Source: UBA11222 sp049323435 (GTDB lineage Bacteria > Pseudomonadota > Alphaproteobacteria > UBA11222). Taken from it: DNA of 64,000 nt. Position 1 is the first letter of the stretch. Each line of letters opens with the position of its first letter. The notes under the pieces were generated by a model. It was not told the DNA's origin. It saw nothing but the letters and a program-made list of their open reading frames with translations, and ran no database searches. Below are positions 53,277 through 62,300 of this stretch, piece by piece. The stretch is from contig JBMOMX010000034.1 of assembly GCA_049323435.1 (NCBI GenBank), positions 1 through 64,000 of the forward strand, read 5' to 3'. The position numbers and the translations under genes are program-made.

Positions 53277-53295
53277 TCATAGAACCGTCTGGCGC
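53252..53295 (+). promoter_or_regulatory. Main Pho box of pstS: four 11-bp units
   Basis: Consecutive units ATGTCAC-ataa, CTGTAAC-ctta, CTGTCAT-agaa and CCGTCTG-gcgc follow the PhoB consensus repeat with exact 11-bp phasing; the third is a perfect CTGTCAT. The block ends about 50 bp before the pstS ATG, leaving room for a -10 near TTAACA at 53300. It should make pstSCAB-phoU-phoB phosphate-starvation inducible. Confidence 0.8.
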
Positions 53296-53344
53296 ATGCC
53301 TTAACACTGCAATTGTGTTTACACCAGAGATGAAAGGCAGAGAA

Positions 53345-54370
53345 ATGATTAAGAAAACTTTTATGGTGACGGCAATCGCCGCAACCGCCGCCGCCAGCGG
53401 GGCACAGGCGCGCGACCAGGTGCAGGTTGTCGGCTCTTCGACCGTGTTTCCGTTCGCAACAGCGGTAGCTGAAGAAGTAGGCAAGAATTCGGGTGGAAAA
53501 ACACCCATTGTCGAAAGCACCGGCACCGGCGGCGGGTTCAAGCTTTTTTGTTCAGGCGGCGGCGATAACACCCCCGATGTCGCCAATGCCTCGCGCGCCA
53601 TCAAAACCTCGGAGAAAGAGCAATGCGCCAACAACAAGGCCGGCGAAATCATTGAGGTAAAGATCGGCTATGACGGCATCGTGCTGGCCAATTCCCGGAC
53701 CGCGCCAAAGCTTGATCTGAGCCTGAAAGATATTTTCCTGGCACTGGCCAAGGAAATTCCCGATAGCGATGGCAAGACCATCCCAAATCCCCACAAAACC
53801 TGGAAAGATGTGAACCCGGCTTTGCCGGATACCAAAATTGAAGTATTAGGGCCGCCGCCGACCTCGGGCACCCGCGACGCCTTTGCCGAGATGGCAATGG
53901 AAGCCGGCTGCAAGAGCTACCCTTGGGTAAAGGCGCTTGCCAATGATTATAAAGATGCGTTTACCAAAATCTGCCACACGATCCGCGAAGACGGGGCCTT
54001 TATCGCTGCTGGAGAAAACGACAATCTGATCATTCAGAAACTGGTCGCCAATCCAAACGCGTTAGGGATTTTCGGGTATAGTTTCCTGGATCAGAATTCC
54101 GACAAGGTGCAGGGCAGCATGATTGAATCTGTCGAGCCGGAATTCGATATGATTGCCAATGGCGTCTACAAGATTTCGCGTCCGCTGTTCTTCTATGTGA
54201 AGGCAAATCATCTGGATACCGTACCTGGACTAAAGCCCTATCTGGCTGAATTCATCAGCGAGAAAGCCTGGGGGCCGGATGGCTATCTGTCTGAAAAGGG
54301 CCTGGTCCCGCTGCCGGATGAAGAACGCGCCAAGGTTCATCAGGATGTTATGGCTAATGCCAAGCTCTGA
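53345..54370 (+). CDS. pstS: Periplasmic phosphate-binding protein PstS
   Basis: Substrate-binding protein of the high-affinity phosphate ABC importer. Its 341 residues start with a signal peptide (MIKKTFMVTAIAATAAASGAQA, cleaved near residue 22). Phosphate-contact regions are VVGSSTVFPFA, VESTGTGGGFKLFCSGGG and PPTSGTRDAF. ATG at 53345 is preferred; an in-frame ATG lies six codons earlier. Preceded by a four-unit Pho box. Overlaps pstC by 14 bp if the latter starts at 54357. Confidence 0.95.
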   Translation: MIKKTFMVTAIAATAAASGAQARDQVQVVGSSTVFPFATAVAEEVGKNSGGKTPIVESTGTGGGFKLFCSGGGDNTPDVANASRAIKTSEKEQCANNKAGEIIEVKIGYDGIVLANSRTAPKLDLSLKDIFLALAKEIPDSDGKTIPNPHKTWKDVNPALPDTKIEVLGPPPTSGTRDAFAEMAMEAGCKSYPWVKALANDYKDAFTKICHTIREDGAFIAAGENDNLIIQKLVANPNALGIFGYSFLDQNSDKVQGSMIESVEPEFDMIANGVYKISRPLFFYVKANHLDTVPGLKPYLAEFISEKAWGPDGYLSEKGLVPLPDEERAKVHQDVMANAKL

Positions 54371-55346
54371 CACCATCGCCATGCAACCACTGACGGGCGC
54401 GCGCATCACCGATGCCGCGCACCGCAGGTGGTTGCGCCAGCTTTGGGAGCGTCCGCTTTATCTGCTGCTGGCGGGCAGTTCCCTGCTTGCGGTGCTGACG
54501 ACGGTGGGCATTGTATTTTCATTGCTGTTTGAAGCGGTGCGTTTTTTTCAGATCATCCCGATCACGGATTTTCTTTTTGGCCTGGAATGGCAGCCGCAAA
54601 CGGCGATGCGGGCGGATCAGGTGGGATCATCGGGAAGTTTCGGCGCGGTTCCGCTTTTTACCGGTACGGCGCTGATCAGCCTTATCGCGCTGCTGACGGC
54701 CGGCCCCATCGGGCTTTTTGCGGCGATCTATCTTGCCGAATATTCAGGCAAAAAGGTGCGCGACAGCGTCAAACCGCTGCTGGAAATTCTGGCGGGTGTT
54801 CCCACCGTGATCTACGGCTTTTTTGCAGCCTTGATTGTCGCCCCCATGCTGCGCGATGCGGGCGGCTTTATGGGCATCGGCATTTCATCTGAAAGCGCCC
54901 TTGCCGCCGGGCTAGTCATGGGCATCATGATTATCCCGATCGTGTCTTCGCTGTCGGATGATGTGATTGCCTCTGTTCCGGGCGCATTGCGGGAAGCCTC
55001 GTACAGTCTGGGCGCCACACAGTCCGAGACCATCCGCCGCGTGGTTCTTCCTGCGGCGCTGCCCGGCATTGTTTCAGCCATGCTGCTGGCGGCCTCACGC
55101 GCCATTGGCGAAACCATGATCGTGGTGATGGCGGCGGGGCTTTCCGCCAATCTGACCGCCAATCCCTTTGCCGCCGTAACCACCATCACCGTTCAGATCG
55201 TTGGTCTGCTTACCGGGGATCAGGAATTTGACAGCCCCAAAACCCTGGCGGCGTTTGCGCTGGGTCTGGTGCTGTTTGTTGTTACGCTATGCCTGAACAT
55301 CACAGCCCTGCGCGTGGTCAATAAATATCGTGAAAAATATGACTGA
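54357..55346 (+). CDS. pstC: Phosphate ABC transporter permease PstC
   Basis: Inner-membrane permease of the Pst importer. It has 329 residues with six hydrophobic helices. The EAA-type loop is seen in VPGALREASYSLGATQSETIRRVVLPAALPGIVSAMLLA, and TVIYGFFAALIVAP is characteristic of PstC. ATG at 54357 overlaps the pstS end; ATG at 54381 is an alternative. The N-terminal ~40 residues are cytosolic. Confidence 0.93.
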   Translation: MPSSDTIAMQPLTGARITDAAHRRWLRQLWERPLYLLLAGSSLLAVLTTVGIVFSLLFEAVRFFQIIPITDFLFGLEWQPQTAMRADQVGSSGSFGAVPLFTGTALISLIALLTAGPIGLFAAIYLAEYSGKKVRDSVKPLLEILAGVPTVIYGFFAALIVAPMLRDAGGFMGIGISSESALAAGLVMGIMIIPIVSSLSDDVIASVPGALREASYSLGATQSETIRRVVLPAALPGIVSAMLLAASRAIGETMIVVMAAGLSANLTANPFAAVTTITVQIVGLLTGDQEFDSPKTLAAFALGLVLFVVTLCLNITALRVVNKYREKYD

Positions 55347-56631
55347 GACGGTACAAAATAGCAGCCCTGACGCGGGTGCCCAACTGCTGCGCATGCGCTA
55401 CAAGTCGGAACGGCGTTTCCGGCTGTATGGGAAGCTGGCAACCTTTGCCGCCCTGTTTTTTCTGGGCAGTATCCTCATCAGCATAGTGTTTCTGGGGCAT
55501 AGCGCCTTGCGGCAGTCCTTTATCCAGATGGACATATATTTTGATCCGGAAGTTTTCGGCGGCGAGGGAAAAATAGACGAGACCAGCCTGCGCCAGGCCG
55601 ATTATTCTGCACTGGTCAAAGCACCTTTGCGCGCCATGTTTCCGGAAGTCACCGGCCGCCGCGAATTACGCCAGCTTTATGCCCTGATCAGCAGGGGCGC
55701 GTATGATGCGCTGCGCGAACAGGTAATAGCCGATCCTGGCCTGATCGGGACCCGCGCCAGGATAGGGCTGCTGGCGTCAGACGATGCCGATTTATTTGTA
55801 AAAGGCGAAATCACCCGCACCTCATCCGAGACTGAACGCCAATTGAGCGATCTGCAACTGGGTTGGCTGGAGCGGATCAAAGCAGAGGGCCTGGTGAGCC
55901 TGGAATTCAACACCACATTTTTCACAAGCGGTGATTCACGCGAACCTGAGATCGCGGGCATCTGGGGCGCCGTTATGGGTTCATTCTATACGCTGCTGGT
56001 GACGCTGGTGCTGTCATTTCCCATTGGTATAATGGCCGCGCTATATTTGCAGGAGTTTGCGCCGAAAAACCGCTTCACAAGCCTTATTGAAGTGAACATA
56101 AATAATCTGGCGGCAGTACCGTCGATTGTTTTTGGCCTGCTGGGCCTGGCGGTATTTCTGAATTTCCTGCAAATGCCCCGGTCTGCGCCGCTGGTAGGCG
56201 GCATTGTTCTGGCGCTGATGACTTTGCCCACTATCATTATTGCAGCACGCGCCGCGATTCTGGCAGTGCCGCCATCAATACGCGAAGCCGCTCTGGCCGT
56301 GGGCGCTTCCCCCATGCAGACCGCAATCCATCATGTTGTGCCGCTTGCCGCACCCGGTATGCTGACCGGCGCCATCATCGGCATGGCGCGTGCGCTGGGG
56401 GAAACCGCCCCGCTGCTGATGATCGGCATGGTGGCGTTTATCGTGGATATTCCCCAAAGTATCGTCGATCCCGCCACAGTTCTGCCAGTGCAGATTTATC
56501 TGTGGGCGGACAGCCCCGAGCGGGCCTTTGCCGCCAAGATGGCGGCAGGTATCATGGTGTTGCTGGTTTTTCTGATCAGTATGAATTTGCTTGCCGTGCT
56601 TCTACGCCGGAAGTTTGAAATAAAATGGTAA
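55339..56631 (+). CDS. pstA: Phosphate ABC transporter permease PstA (long form)
   Basis: The second permease, 430 residues, clearly longer than E. coli PstA (296). Between the first helix (about 32-55) and the permease core (from about 205) lies a ~150-residue soluble insert matching the DUF3333-type extension of alphaproteobacterial PstA. The EAA loop is IREAALAVGASPMQTAIHHVVPLAAPGM. It overlaps the pstC stop by eight bases. GTG at 55330 is an alternative start. Confidence 0.93.
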   Translation: MTETVQNSSPDAGAQLLRMRYKSERRFRLYGKLATFAALFFLGSILISIVFLGHSALRQSFIQMDIYFDPEVFGGEGKIDETSLRQADYSALVKAPLRAMFPEVTGRRELRQLYALISRGAYDALREQVIADPGLIGTRARIGLLASDDADLFVKGEITRTSSETERQLSDLQLGWLERIKAEGLVSLEFNTTFFTSGDSREPEIAGIWGAVMGSFYTLLVTLVLSFPIGIMAALYLQEFAPKNRFTSLIEVNINNLAAVPSIVFGLLGLAVFLNFLQMPRSAPLVGGIVLALMTLPTIIIAARAAILAVPPSIREAALAVGASPMQTAIHHVVPLAAPGMLTGAIIGMARALGETAPLLMIGMVAFIVDIPQSIVDPATVLPVQIYLWADSPERAFAAKMAAGIMVLLVFLISMNLLAVLLRRKFEIKW

Positions 56632-56653
56632 GTATCTGCAAAAGGAGTCGCTT

Positions 56654-57451
56654 GTGGTTCAGGCCCTGAAAGTTTCTCAATCGCTGACCAGCGCGCGGAT
56701 CAAGGCCGAGGCGCGCAATGTCAGTGTTTTCTATGGGGCCAAGCAGGCACTGACCGGCATTGATCTCGATATTCCCGAACATCATGTGACGGCGTTGATT
56801 GGCCCATCCGGTTGCGGCAAATCGACATTTATCCGCTGCATCAACCGCATGAACGATATTATCGACGGCTGCCGGGTCGAAGGCAGCATTACCATTGACG
56901 GCAGAGATATTTACGCAAGGGATCAGGATGTGGTGCAGTTGCGCGCCAGGGTCGGCATGGTGTTTCAAAAACCCAATCCGTTTCCCAAGAGCATTTATGA
57001 AAATGTGGCCTATGGCCCCCGCATTCACGGCATGGCGGCCAGCAAAAAAGTCCTGGATGAAATCGTTGAGGACAGCTTGACGCGCGCCGGGCTGATCAAG
57101 GAAGTCTATGACCGGCTTGATCAGCCTGGAACCGGCCTGTCCGGCGGCCAGCAGCAGCGCCTGTGCATCGCCCGCGCCATTGCGGTAAAACCCGACCTGA
57201 TCCTGATGGATGAACCCTGTTCTGCGCTGGACCCGATAGCAACCGCGCGCGTGGAAGAGCTGATTGACGAATTACGGCATAATTTCACTATCGTGATCGT
57301 CACCCATTCCATGCAACAGGCGGCGCGGGTTTCCCAGCTGACCGCTTTTTTCCATATGGGCGAACTGGTTGAAAAGGGATCGACCGAGCAAATATTCACA
57401 AATCCACGCGATGCGCGCACTCAGGCTTATATAACAGGGCGCATAGGCTAG
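56654..57451 (+). CDS. pstB: Phosphate ABC transporter ATP-binding protein PstB
   Basis: ATPase of the Pst importer, 265 residues. Walker A is GPSGCGKST, the Q loop VGMVFQKPNPFPKSIYENVAYG, the ABC signature LSGGQQQRL, Walker B LILMDEPCSALDP and the H loop VIVTHSMQQA, all intact. GTG at 56654 with AAGGAG upstream is the start. Twenty-two bases separate it from pstA. Confidence 0.97.
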   Translation: MVQALKVSQSLTSARIKAEARNVSVFYGAKQALTGIDLDIPEHHVTALIGPSGCGKSTFIRCINRMNDIIDGCRVEGSITIDGRDIYARDQDVVQLRARVGMVFQKPNPFPKSIYENVAYGPRIHGMAASKKVLDEIVEDSLTRAGLIKEVYDRLDQPGTGLSGGQQQRLCIARAIAVKPDLILMDEPCSALDPIATARVEELIDELRHNFTIVIVTHSMQQAARVSQLTAFFHMGELVEKGSTEQIFTNPRDARTQAYITGRIG

Positions 57452-57479
57452 CGCTATCCATCCGCAGGGAGGTGAACAC

Positions 57480-58205
57480 ATGGTATCTGAGCATATTGTT
57501 AAATCATTTGATGATGACCTTAATCATCTGGTGAACCTGATCGCCGAGATGGGCGGGATTGCGGAACGCCAATTGGCGGATTCGATCAGCGCGCTGTCAA
57601 AGCGCGATGAGGCGCTTGCCACCCATGTGATCGACCAGGACAAGCGCCTTGACATGCTGGAGAGCGAAATCGACACACATGTCATTCGCATGCTGGCGTT
57701 GCGGCAGCCCCAGGCGCAGGACTTGCGCGCCGTTATCGTCGCGCTCAAAATTTCTGCGGAACTGGAGCGGGTGGGCGATTACGCCAAGAATGTCGCCAAA
57801 CGCACCCTGACATTAATGCAGGCACCCTCCCTGGGGCCCTCCGCCACCACGATTGTCCGCATGGGTTTGATCGTAAGCGGCATGATCAACAATGTCATAG
57901 ATGCTTATCTGAATTCGGATTTACTGAAGGCTGACGAAGTCAGGTCGCGCGATCAGGATGTGGATCATCTTCATACCAGCCTGTTCCGGGAATTGCTGAC
58001 TTATATGATGGAAGATCCGCGTAATATCACCACCTGCACGCATCTTTTGTTCATCGCCAAGAATATTGAGCGCATGGGAGATCATGTCACAAATATTGCC
58101 GAGAATGTGCATTTTCTTGTCGCAGGTGAAACGCCACTCCATGACCGCCCGAAAGGCGACTTTTCAAGTTCAATGATGGTCGATACAGGAGAAAATTCTT
58201 CATGA
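57480..58205 (+). CDS. phoU: Phosphate signalling regulator PhoU
   Basis: A 241-residue negative regulator linking PstSCAB activity to PhoR. It is a tandem three-helix-bundle repeat with E/D-rich metal motifs such as ELERVGDYAKNVAKR in the first half and KNIERMGDHVTNIAENV in the second. GGGAGGTGA precedes the ATG. Its stop overlaps the phoB start by four bases, so PhoU and PhoB are made in step. Confidence 0.96.
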   Translation: MVSEHIVKSFDDDLNHLVNLIAEMGGIAERQLADSISALSKRDEALATHVIDQDKRLDMLESEIDTHVIRMLALRQPQAQDLRAVIVALKISAELERVGDYAKNVAKRTLTLMQAPSLGPSATTIVRMGLIVSGMINNVIDAYLNSDLLKADEVRSRDQDVDHLHTSLFRELLTYMMEDPRNITTCTHLLFIAKNIERMGDHVTNIAENVHFLVAGETPLHDRPKGDFSSSMMVDTGENSS

Positions 58206-58894
58206 AACCGCTGATACTGATCGCAGAAGATGAGCCGGCGCAGCTCGAAATATTGCGCTATAATATGGAGGCTGCGGATTTCAGGACGGTTACGGCAACC
58301 GATGGCATGTCAGCGATGGCGCTGATAGAGGAAGAAACACCTGATCTGGTGATGCTGGACTGGATGCTGCCAGAGCTTTCCGGAATAGAAATCTGCCGCC
58401 GTATGCGCGCACGCCCTGAAACAAAATCCCTGCCGGTCATTATGCTGACTGCGCGCGGCGAAGAAAGCGACCGGGTGCGCGGACTGGAAACCGGTGCCGA
58501 CGATTATCTGGTCAAACCCTTTTCCCAGGCCGAACTGATTGCCCGTATCCGCGCCTTGCTGCGGCGAACCCGCCCCGGCCTTGACGCGGAACACTTGTCC
58601 TATAGCGGCATCGTCATGGATATCGGCAGTCACCGGGTCAGCCGTGACTCCGTTCCGGTTCAATTGGGGCCGACGGAGTTCCGTATGCTGAGGTTCTTTC
58701 TGGAACGGCCAGGGCGGGTATACAGCCGCGAGCAGTTACTCGACCAGGTCTGGGGGCGCGATGTCTATGTTGAAAGCAGAACCGTCGATGTGCATATTCG
58801 CCGCCTGCGCATGGCGCTGACACGCGAGGGAGCGCCCGACATTATCCGCACCGTGCGCGGCGCCGGTTATGCGCTGGATGCGGCTGCAAATTAG
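58202..58894 (+). CDS. phoB: Phosphate regulon response regulator PhoB
   Basis: An OmpR/PhoB-type activator of 230 residues. The receiver domain has acidic Glu9-Asp10-Glu11, phospho-acceptor Asp53 in VMLDWMLPE and Lys in DDYLVKPFS. The DNA-binding winged helix spans about 130-228 (LGPTEFRMLRFFLERPGRVYSREQLLDQVWG, ESRTVDVHIRRLR, VRGAGYALD). It is expected to bind the Pho boxes at 53.2 kb. Convergent with a glycosyltransferase, overlapping by four bases. Confidence 0.97.
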   Translation: MKPLILIAEDEPAQLEILRYNMEAADFRTVTATDGMSAMALIEEETPDLVMLDWMLPELSGIEICRRMRARPETKSLPVIMLTARGEESDRVRGLETGADDYLVKPFSQAELIARIRALLRRTRPGLDAEHLSYSGIVMDIGSHRVSRDSVPVQLGPTEFRMLRFFLERPGRVYSREQLLDQVWGRDVYVESRTVDVHIRRLRMALTREGAPDIIRTVRGAGYALDAAAN

Positions 58895-60081
58895 CCGGGC
58901 CTGGTGCGTTTCACGGCCTGCATCAGACGGCCCCAGCCGATTTCGCTCTGTACAAGCATGCTGTCGCGTGACCAGCGCGTAAACAACGCGTCATACGCGT
59001 CGCACATGCGCGCCAAACTGTAATGCTTGCGGGCATGACTGGCATTGGCAGCGCCCAGTGTTTTGCGTAGCGCCGCATCCGCGCAAAGCTGGGTTATTGA
59101 TTTGGCCAGCTCATCATCAAAACATCCATATACATAAGGGGTGCATTCCAGCGGCAGCATGCGCTTTACATCGCCAACATCCACAGCAGCGACCGGCAGC
59201 CCGGCGGCCATGGCCTCCAGCATGCCCAGCGGCATCTGTTCCGTGTCCGATGACAGCGCATAGATATCGAACAGCTTATAGGCGCGTTCCGGTTTAGCGA
59301 CATGTCCGGTAAATGTCACCCGCTCACTGATGCCCAGTTCCTGTGCCTGGCGTTTGGCATCTTCGCCTGAAGGGCCTGATCCGGCAATCACCAGCCGTGC
59401 ATTTGGAAAACCTTCCAGCATCGAAAAAGCGCGCACCAGCCGCGGCAGATTTTTTTCCGGCCGCAACGCGCCAAGGGTTCCGATGACAATTTCATCGTCA
59501 TGGCGTGCAAATAACGGCCCTTCGGGATCCGTCCGGCCGCCCGCAAAGCGCTCGCAATCAATGCCATTGGGGATAAAGCTGATCTTGCGTTCCGGCAGCA
59601 GCCAGTTTTTCGTGGCCAGTTCGTACAGCGTGTTGGACGGCACAACCAGATGCTTTCCAAACAGCATACCCGCGCGCCGCAGCCATACCCGCCGGGGCAA
59701 TTGCCTGCCATCCGCCTCATCCGGGCCGAAGCCGTCTTCGATATGAATATGCGGATGCTGCGCAAAAAAATTCGCCAGCAGCCATTCAACTGCGCCAAAA
59801 TTATATGTCAGCAGAAGATCGGGCCGCCAATTGTTCAGATGCTTCCAGAAGGTGATTATATTCTCGCGCGTGGCGCCTTTGGTGAAGTCCAGTCTGTGCA
59901 GTTCATATTCGACGCTGGGATCGAATTTTTCTGCGCAATCATAGACCCCATCCATCGCGATTATGGTATGGCGGTATTTTTTACCCCAGTAATTCGCCAT
60001 TGCCGCAAGCCGCACCTGCGGGCCGCCTGTTGCGAAAGTGGAAAATACATGCAGCAGATTTATAGGGGTCATGGCTTGCAT
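58891..60081 (-). CDS. GT4-family glycosyltransferase
   Basis: A 396-residue GT-B enzyme. The N-terminal part (LLHVFSTFATGGPQVRLAAMANYW) carries the glycine-rich acceptor loop. The donor half has IGTLGALRPEKNLPRLVRAFSML, RLVIAGSGPSGEDAKRQAQEL and the E-x7-E region EQMPLGMLEAMAAGLPVAAVDVG. It is distinct from the GT4 at 47.3 kb. Its start abuts the stop of the dehydrogenase-epimerase fusion gene, so the two share a transcript. Confidence 0.9.
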   Translation of the reverse strand: MQAMTPINLLHVFSTFATGGPQVRLAAMANYWGKKYRHTIIAMDGVYDCAEKFDPSVEYELHRLDFTKGATRENIITFWKHLNNWRPDLLLTYNFGAVEWLLANFFAQHPHIHIEDGFGPDEADGRQLPRRVWLRRAGMLFGKHLVVPSNTLYELATKNWLLPERKISFIPNGIDCERFAGGRTDPEGPLFARHDDEIVIGTLGALRPEKNLPRLVRAFSMLEGFPNARLVIAGSGPSGEDAKRQAQELGISERVTFTGHVAKPERAYKLFDIYALSSDTEQMPLGMLEAMAAGLPVAAVDVGDVKRMLPLECTPYVYGCFDDELAKSITQLCADAALRKTLGAANASHARKHYSLARMCDAYDALFTRWSRDSMLVQSEIGWGRLMQAVKRTRPG

Positions 60082-62196
60082 TCACTTGGTTTCAGGGCTG
60101 AATATGGAAATGGCGCGTGCGATAAATTGCGCGTTGGCGTCAACCGGCGTCCAGCCAAGGTCGCGGCGCGCATCCGAACAGTCAAACCGGGCCATCATCC
60201 CGCGCGACAGCATGTCCCGGTAATTCGGGAATTCCGCATTGCGGCCGGCAGCGCGTTTGACCAGCCATTTGCCGATTTCGACCGCCTGTAATTTCACTGT
60301 GGACTGCGCGTGGAAATGGAGCGGCCGCTGCATTGTGTTTCCCAGCATCGAGATATAGCTACGGGCGCTCAGTTGCGCGCCGCCAACCAGATTGTAGCAT
60401 TTCCCTTCGATTCCAGCTGCGTCACAGGCAGAAACAATTGCAGCGGCGACATCTTCAACCAGAACAAAAGGCAGCGGATTGTTTCCACCGTTCCAGCCCA
60501 GGCAATGCTGGGAATTATTGAAAAAGCCGGTGCCGGAATGAAACGGCGAACTGCCTTCGCCCACCACTACGCCGGGGCGCAGAATGACCACAGGCAATTT
60601 TTTGTCACGATTCAGTTGCAGCAGCATGTGATCCGCCATCGCCTTGGCACGGGCGTAATCGCCGCGTTTCTCCGCCAGGGGATCGGGCGGCGTTGCGCCG
60701 GTAATGATTTCGCCGCCATCGCCCAGATACAGCCCGGCGATAGAACCAACATGCACCAGCCGCTTAACCCCTGCCGCAAGACAGGCTTGCGACACCGTGC
60801 GCGCGCTGCCGACAAGGGCCGCCTCAATCGCCGGCCAGTTGGCGCCGCCGCCGCCATGCGCCAGATTAACCACCACCGGCGCATCGCCAATGCCGCGCGC
60901 CACATCCTCTGCATTGCGCACATCTCCGGAAATAACGGCCACCTGGGCATGCTGATAAATTGCCGGCAGATTGGCTGTGCCGCGCGCCATCACCGCCACA
61001 CGCTTTCCGGCCGCTACCAGTTTTTCCACAGTGTGGCGGCCAATAAATCCGGTGCCGCCCAGCACGGCGACATCACATCCGGCTGCGCGCGTTTTGATTT
61101 CCACCGGACGCGGCGTTGACTTTAAATAATGCCGGGCGCCGATTTCTTCACACACCTGCACCAGCCTGGCGCCAAACGCCACATCACACCGCACCGGGGC
61201 GCCGGTATCAACGCTTTCATGGAAGGCGCGGATGCTGGCCTCCATGCTTTTGTAAAACGGGTCCGACCGCGGTTTCAATTTCGCCATGCTCAGCGCGTAA
61301 TTGACCACCCCCTGCATGGATTGCAGCGCAAGCGCCGCAGCGGTCTTCAACCCCGATACTGTATGATCGGCAGGATCAAGCCAGCGGGTACGGCCATGGG
61401 TATAGATTTTATTCTGCATAAAATCGCCCACAATGACCCCATCATCACAGACCGCAGAGATCTGCCAGAACGGAAAATTCCTGCCAACCGAGAAACTGAG
61501 TTGTGCCGGCGCATGCGCGCATCGCAGATCAATCTGCGTATTATCGTAAAATGGCATGCCAGGCGCGATTTCAGATGGCTTTCCGGCCATCGCCGAAAAA
61601 TCCACTATATCGCCGGCAATCGCCGCGATCTGCGACAGCGGATGGACGGCCTGTTCCAGAAGAATATTGCCGGGCTGCTGAAACATCCAATGGCTCAACT
61701 GGCCTGTCGCCAATTGCCGCAAGGGCGCGCTGTAAATGCAATTGACATAATTCAGCCTGCCGAATTTTTTCTGTCCGAGCATTGCCTGCATGGCCAGCAT
61801 GGCGGGATGATACACAAAATTCTGATTAACACCTGCCGGTATTCCGGTACGGGCAATGGTGGCTTGCAGGCTGTCGCATTCCTGCGCGCTCACACAGACC
61901 GGCTTTTCTATCAGTGCCGGAATTTTTGCTTCCAGGAATTGCTGTGCAAGACGCATGTGCAACTGTGGCGGCGCCAGAATATGCGCACGCGCCACATGGC
62001 CGGAGGCAATGGCTTCTTCGGGTGAGGCAAATATATGCTTTGCCCCCCATTTTTTACCCAGCGCTTCTGCGGCCGCCCGGTTCGGGTCCGCCACGGCGCC
62101 AACATGCACACCCTGGATATTCGCCAGCGCCTCGGCATGAATGTCTGAAATATATCCCGCACCAACCAGACAAACGGCGTTTGAATTTCCTGACAT
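60082..62196 (-). CDS. Fusion of Gfo/Idh/MocA oxidoreductase and NAD-dependent epimerase
   Basis: One 704-residue protein with two dehydrogenase modules. Residues ~1-350 are a Gfo/Idh/MocA unit: VCLVGAGYISDIHAEAL for NAD binding and the signature ALIEKPVCV. After a ~15-residue linker, residues ~370-704 form an extended SDR: VLGGTGFIGRHTVEKL (about 376 on) and catalytic Tyr-x3-Lys in YARAKAMAD near 513, plus VILRPGVVVGEG. Together they could oxidise a sugar nucleotide and epimerise or reduce it in one polypeptide. ATG at 62196 has AGGGG upstream. No frameshift is needed, so the fusion is genuine. Confidence 0.88.
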   Translation of the reverse strand: MSGNSNAVCLVGAGYISDIHAEALANIQGVHVGAVADPNRAAAEALGKKWGAKHIFASPEEAIASGHVARAHILAPPQLHMRLAQQFLEAKIPALIEKPVCVSAQECDSLQATIARTGIPAGVNQNFVYHPAMLAMQAMLGQKKFGRLNYVNCIYSAPLRQLATGQLSHWMFQQPGNILLEQAVHPLSQIAAIAGDIVDFSAMAGKPSEIAPGMPFYDNTQIDLRCAHAPAQLSFSVGRNFPFWQISAVCDDGVIVGDFMQNKIYTHGRTRWLDPADHTVSGLKTAAALALQSMQGVVNYALSMAKLKPRSDPFYKSMEASIRAFHESVDTGAPVRCDVAFGARLVQVCEEIGARHYLKSTPRPVEIKTRAAGCDVAVLGGTGFIGRHTVEKLVAAGKRVAVMARGTANLPAIYQHAQVAVISGDVRNAEDVARGIGDAPVVVNLAHGGGGANWPAIEAALVGSARTVSQACLAAGVKRLVHVGSIAGLYLGDGGEIITGATPPDPLAEKRGDYARAKAMADHMLLQLNRDKKLPVVILRPGVVVGEGSSPFHSGTGFFNNSQHCLGWNGGNNPLPFVLVEDVAAAIVSACDAAGIEGKCYNLVGGAQLSARSYISMLGNTMQRPLHFHAQSTVKLQAVEIGKWLVKRAAGRNAEFPNYRDMLSRGMMARFDCSDARRDLGWTPVDANAQFIARAISIFSPETK

Positions 62197-62300
62197 ACAG
62201 CCCCTATGATTAACCAAACCGGAAATAATGGTTACAATGCAGGGTGGTTTACTCCAAAATGGTTAATAAGCAAGTGCCAATAGAAAAATAGGAGGCGCCA

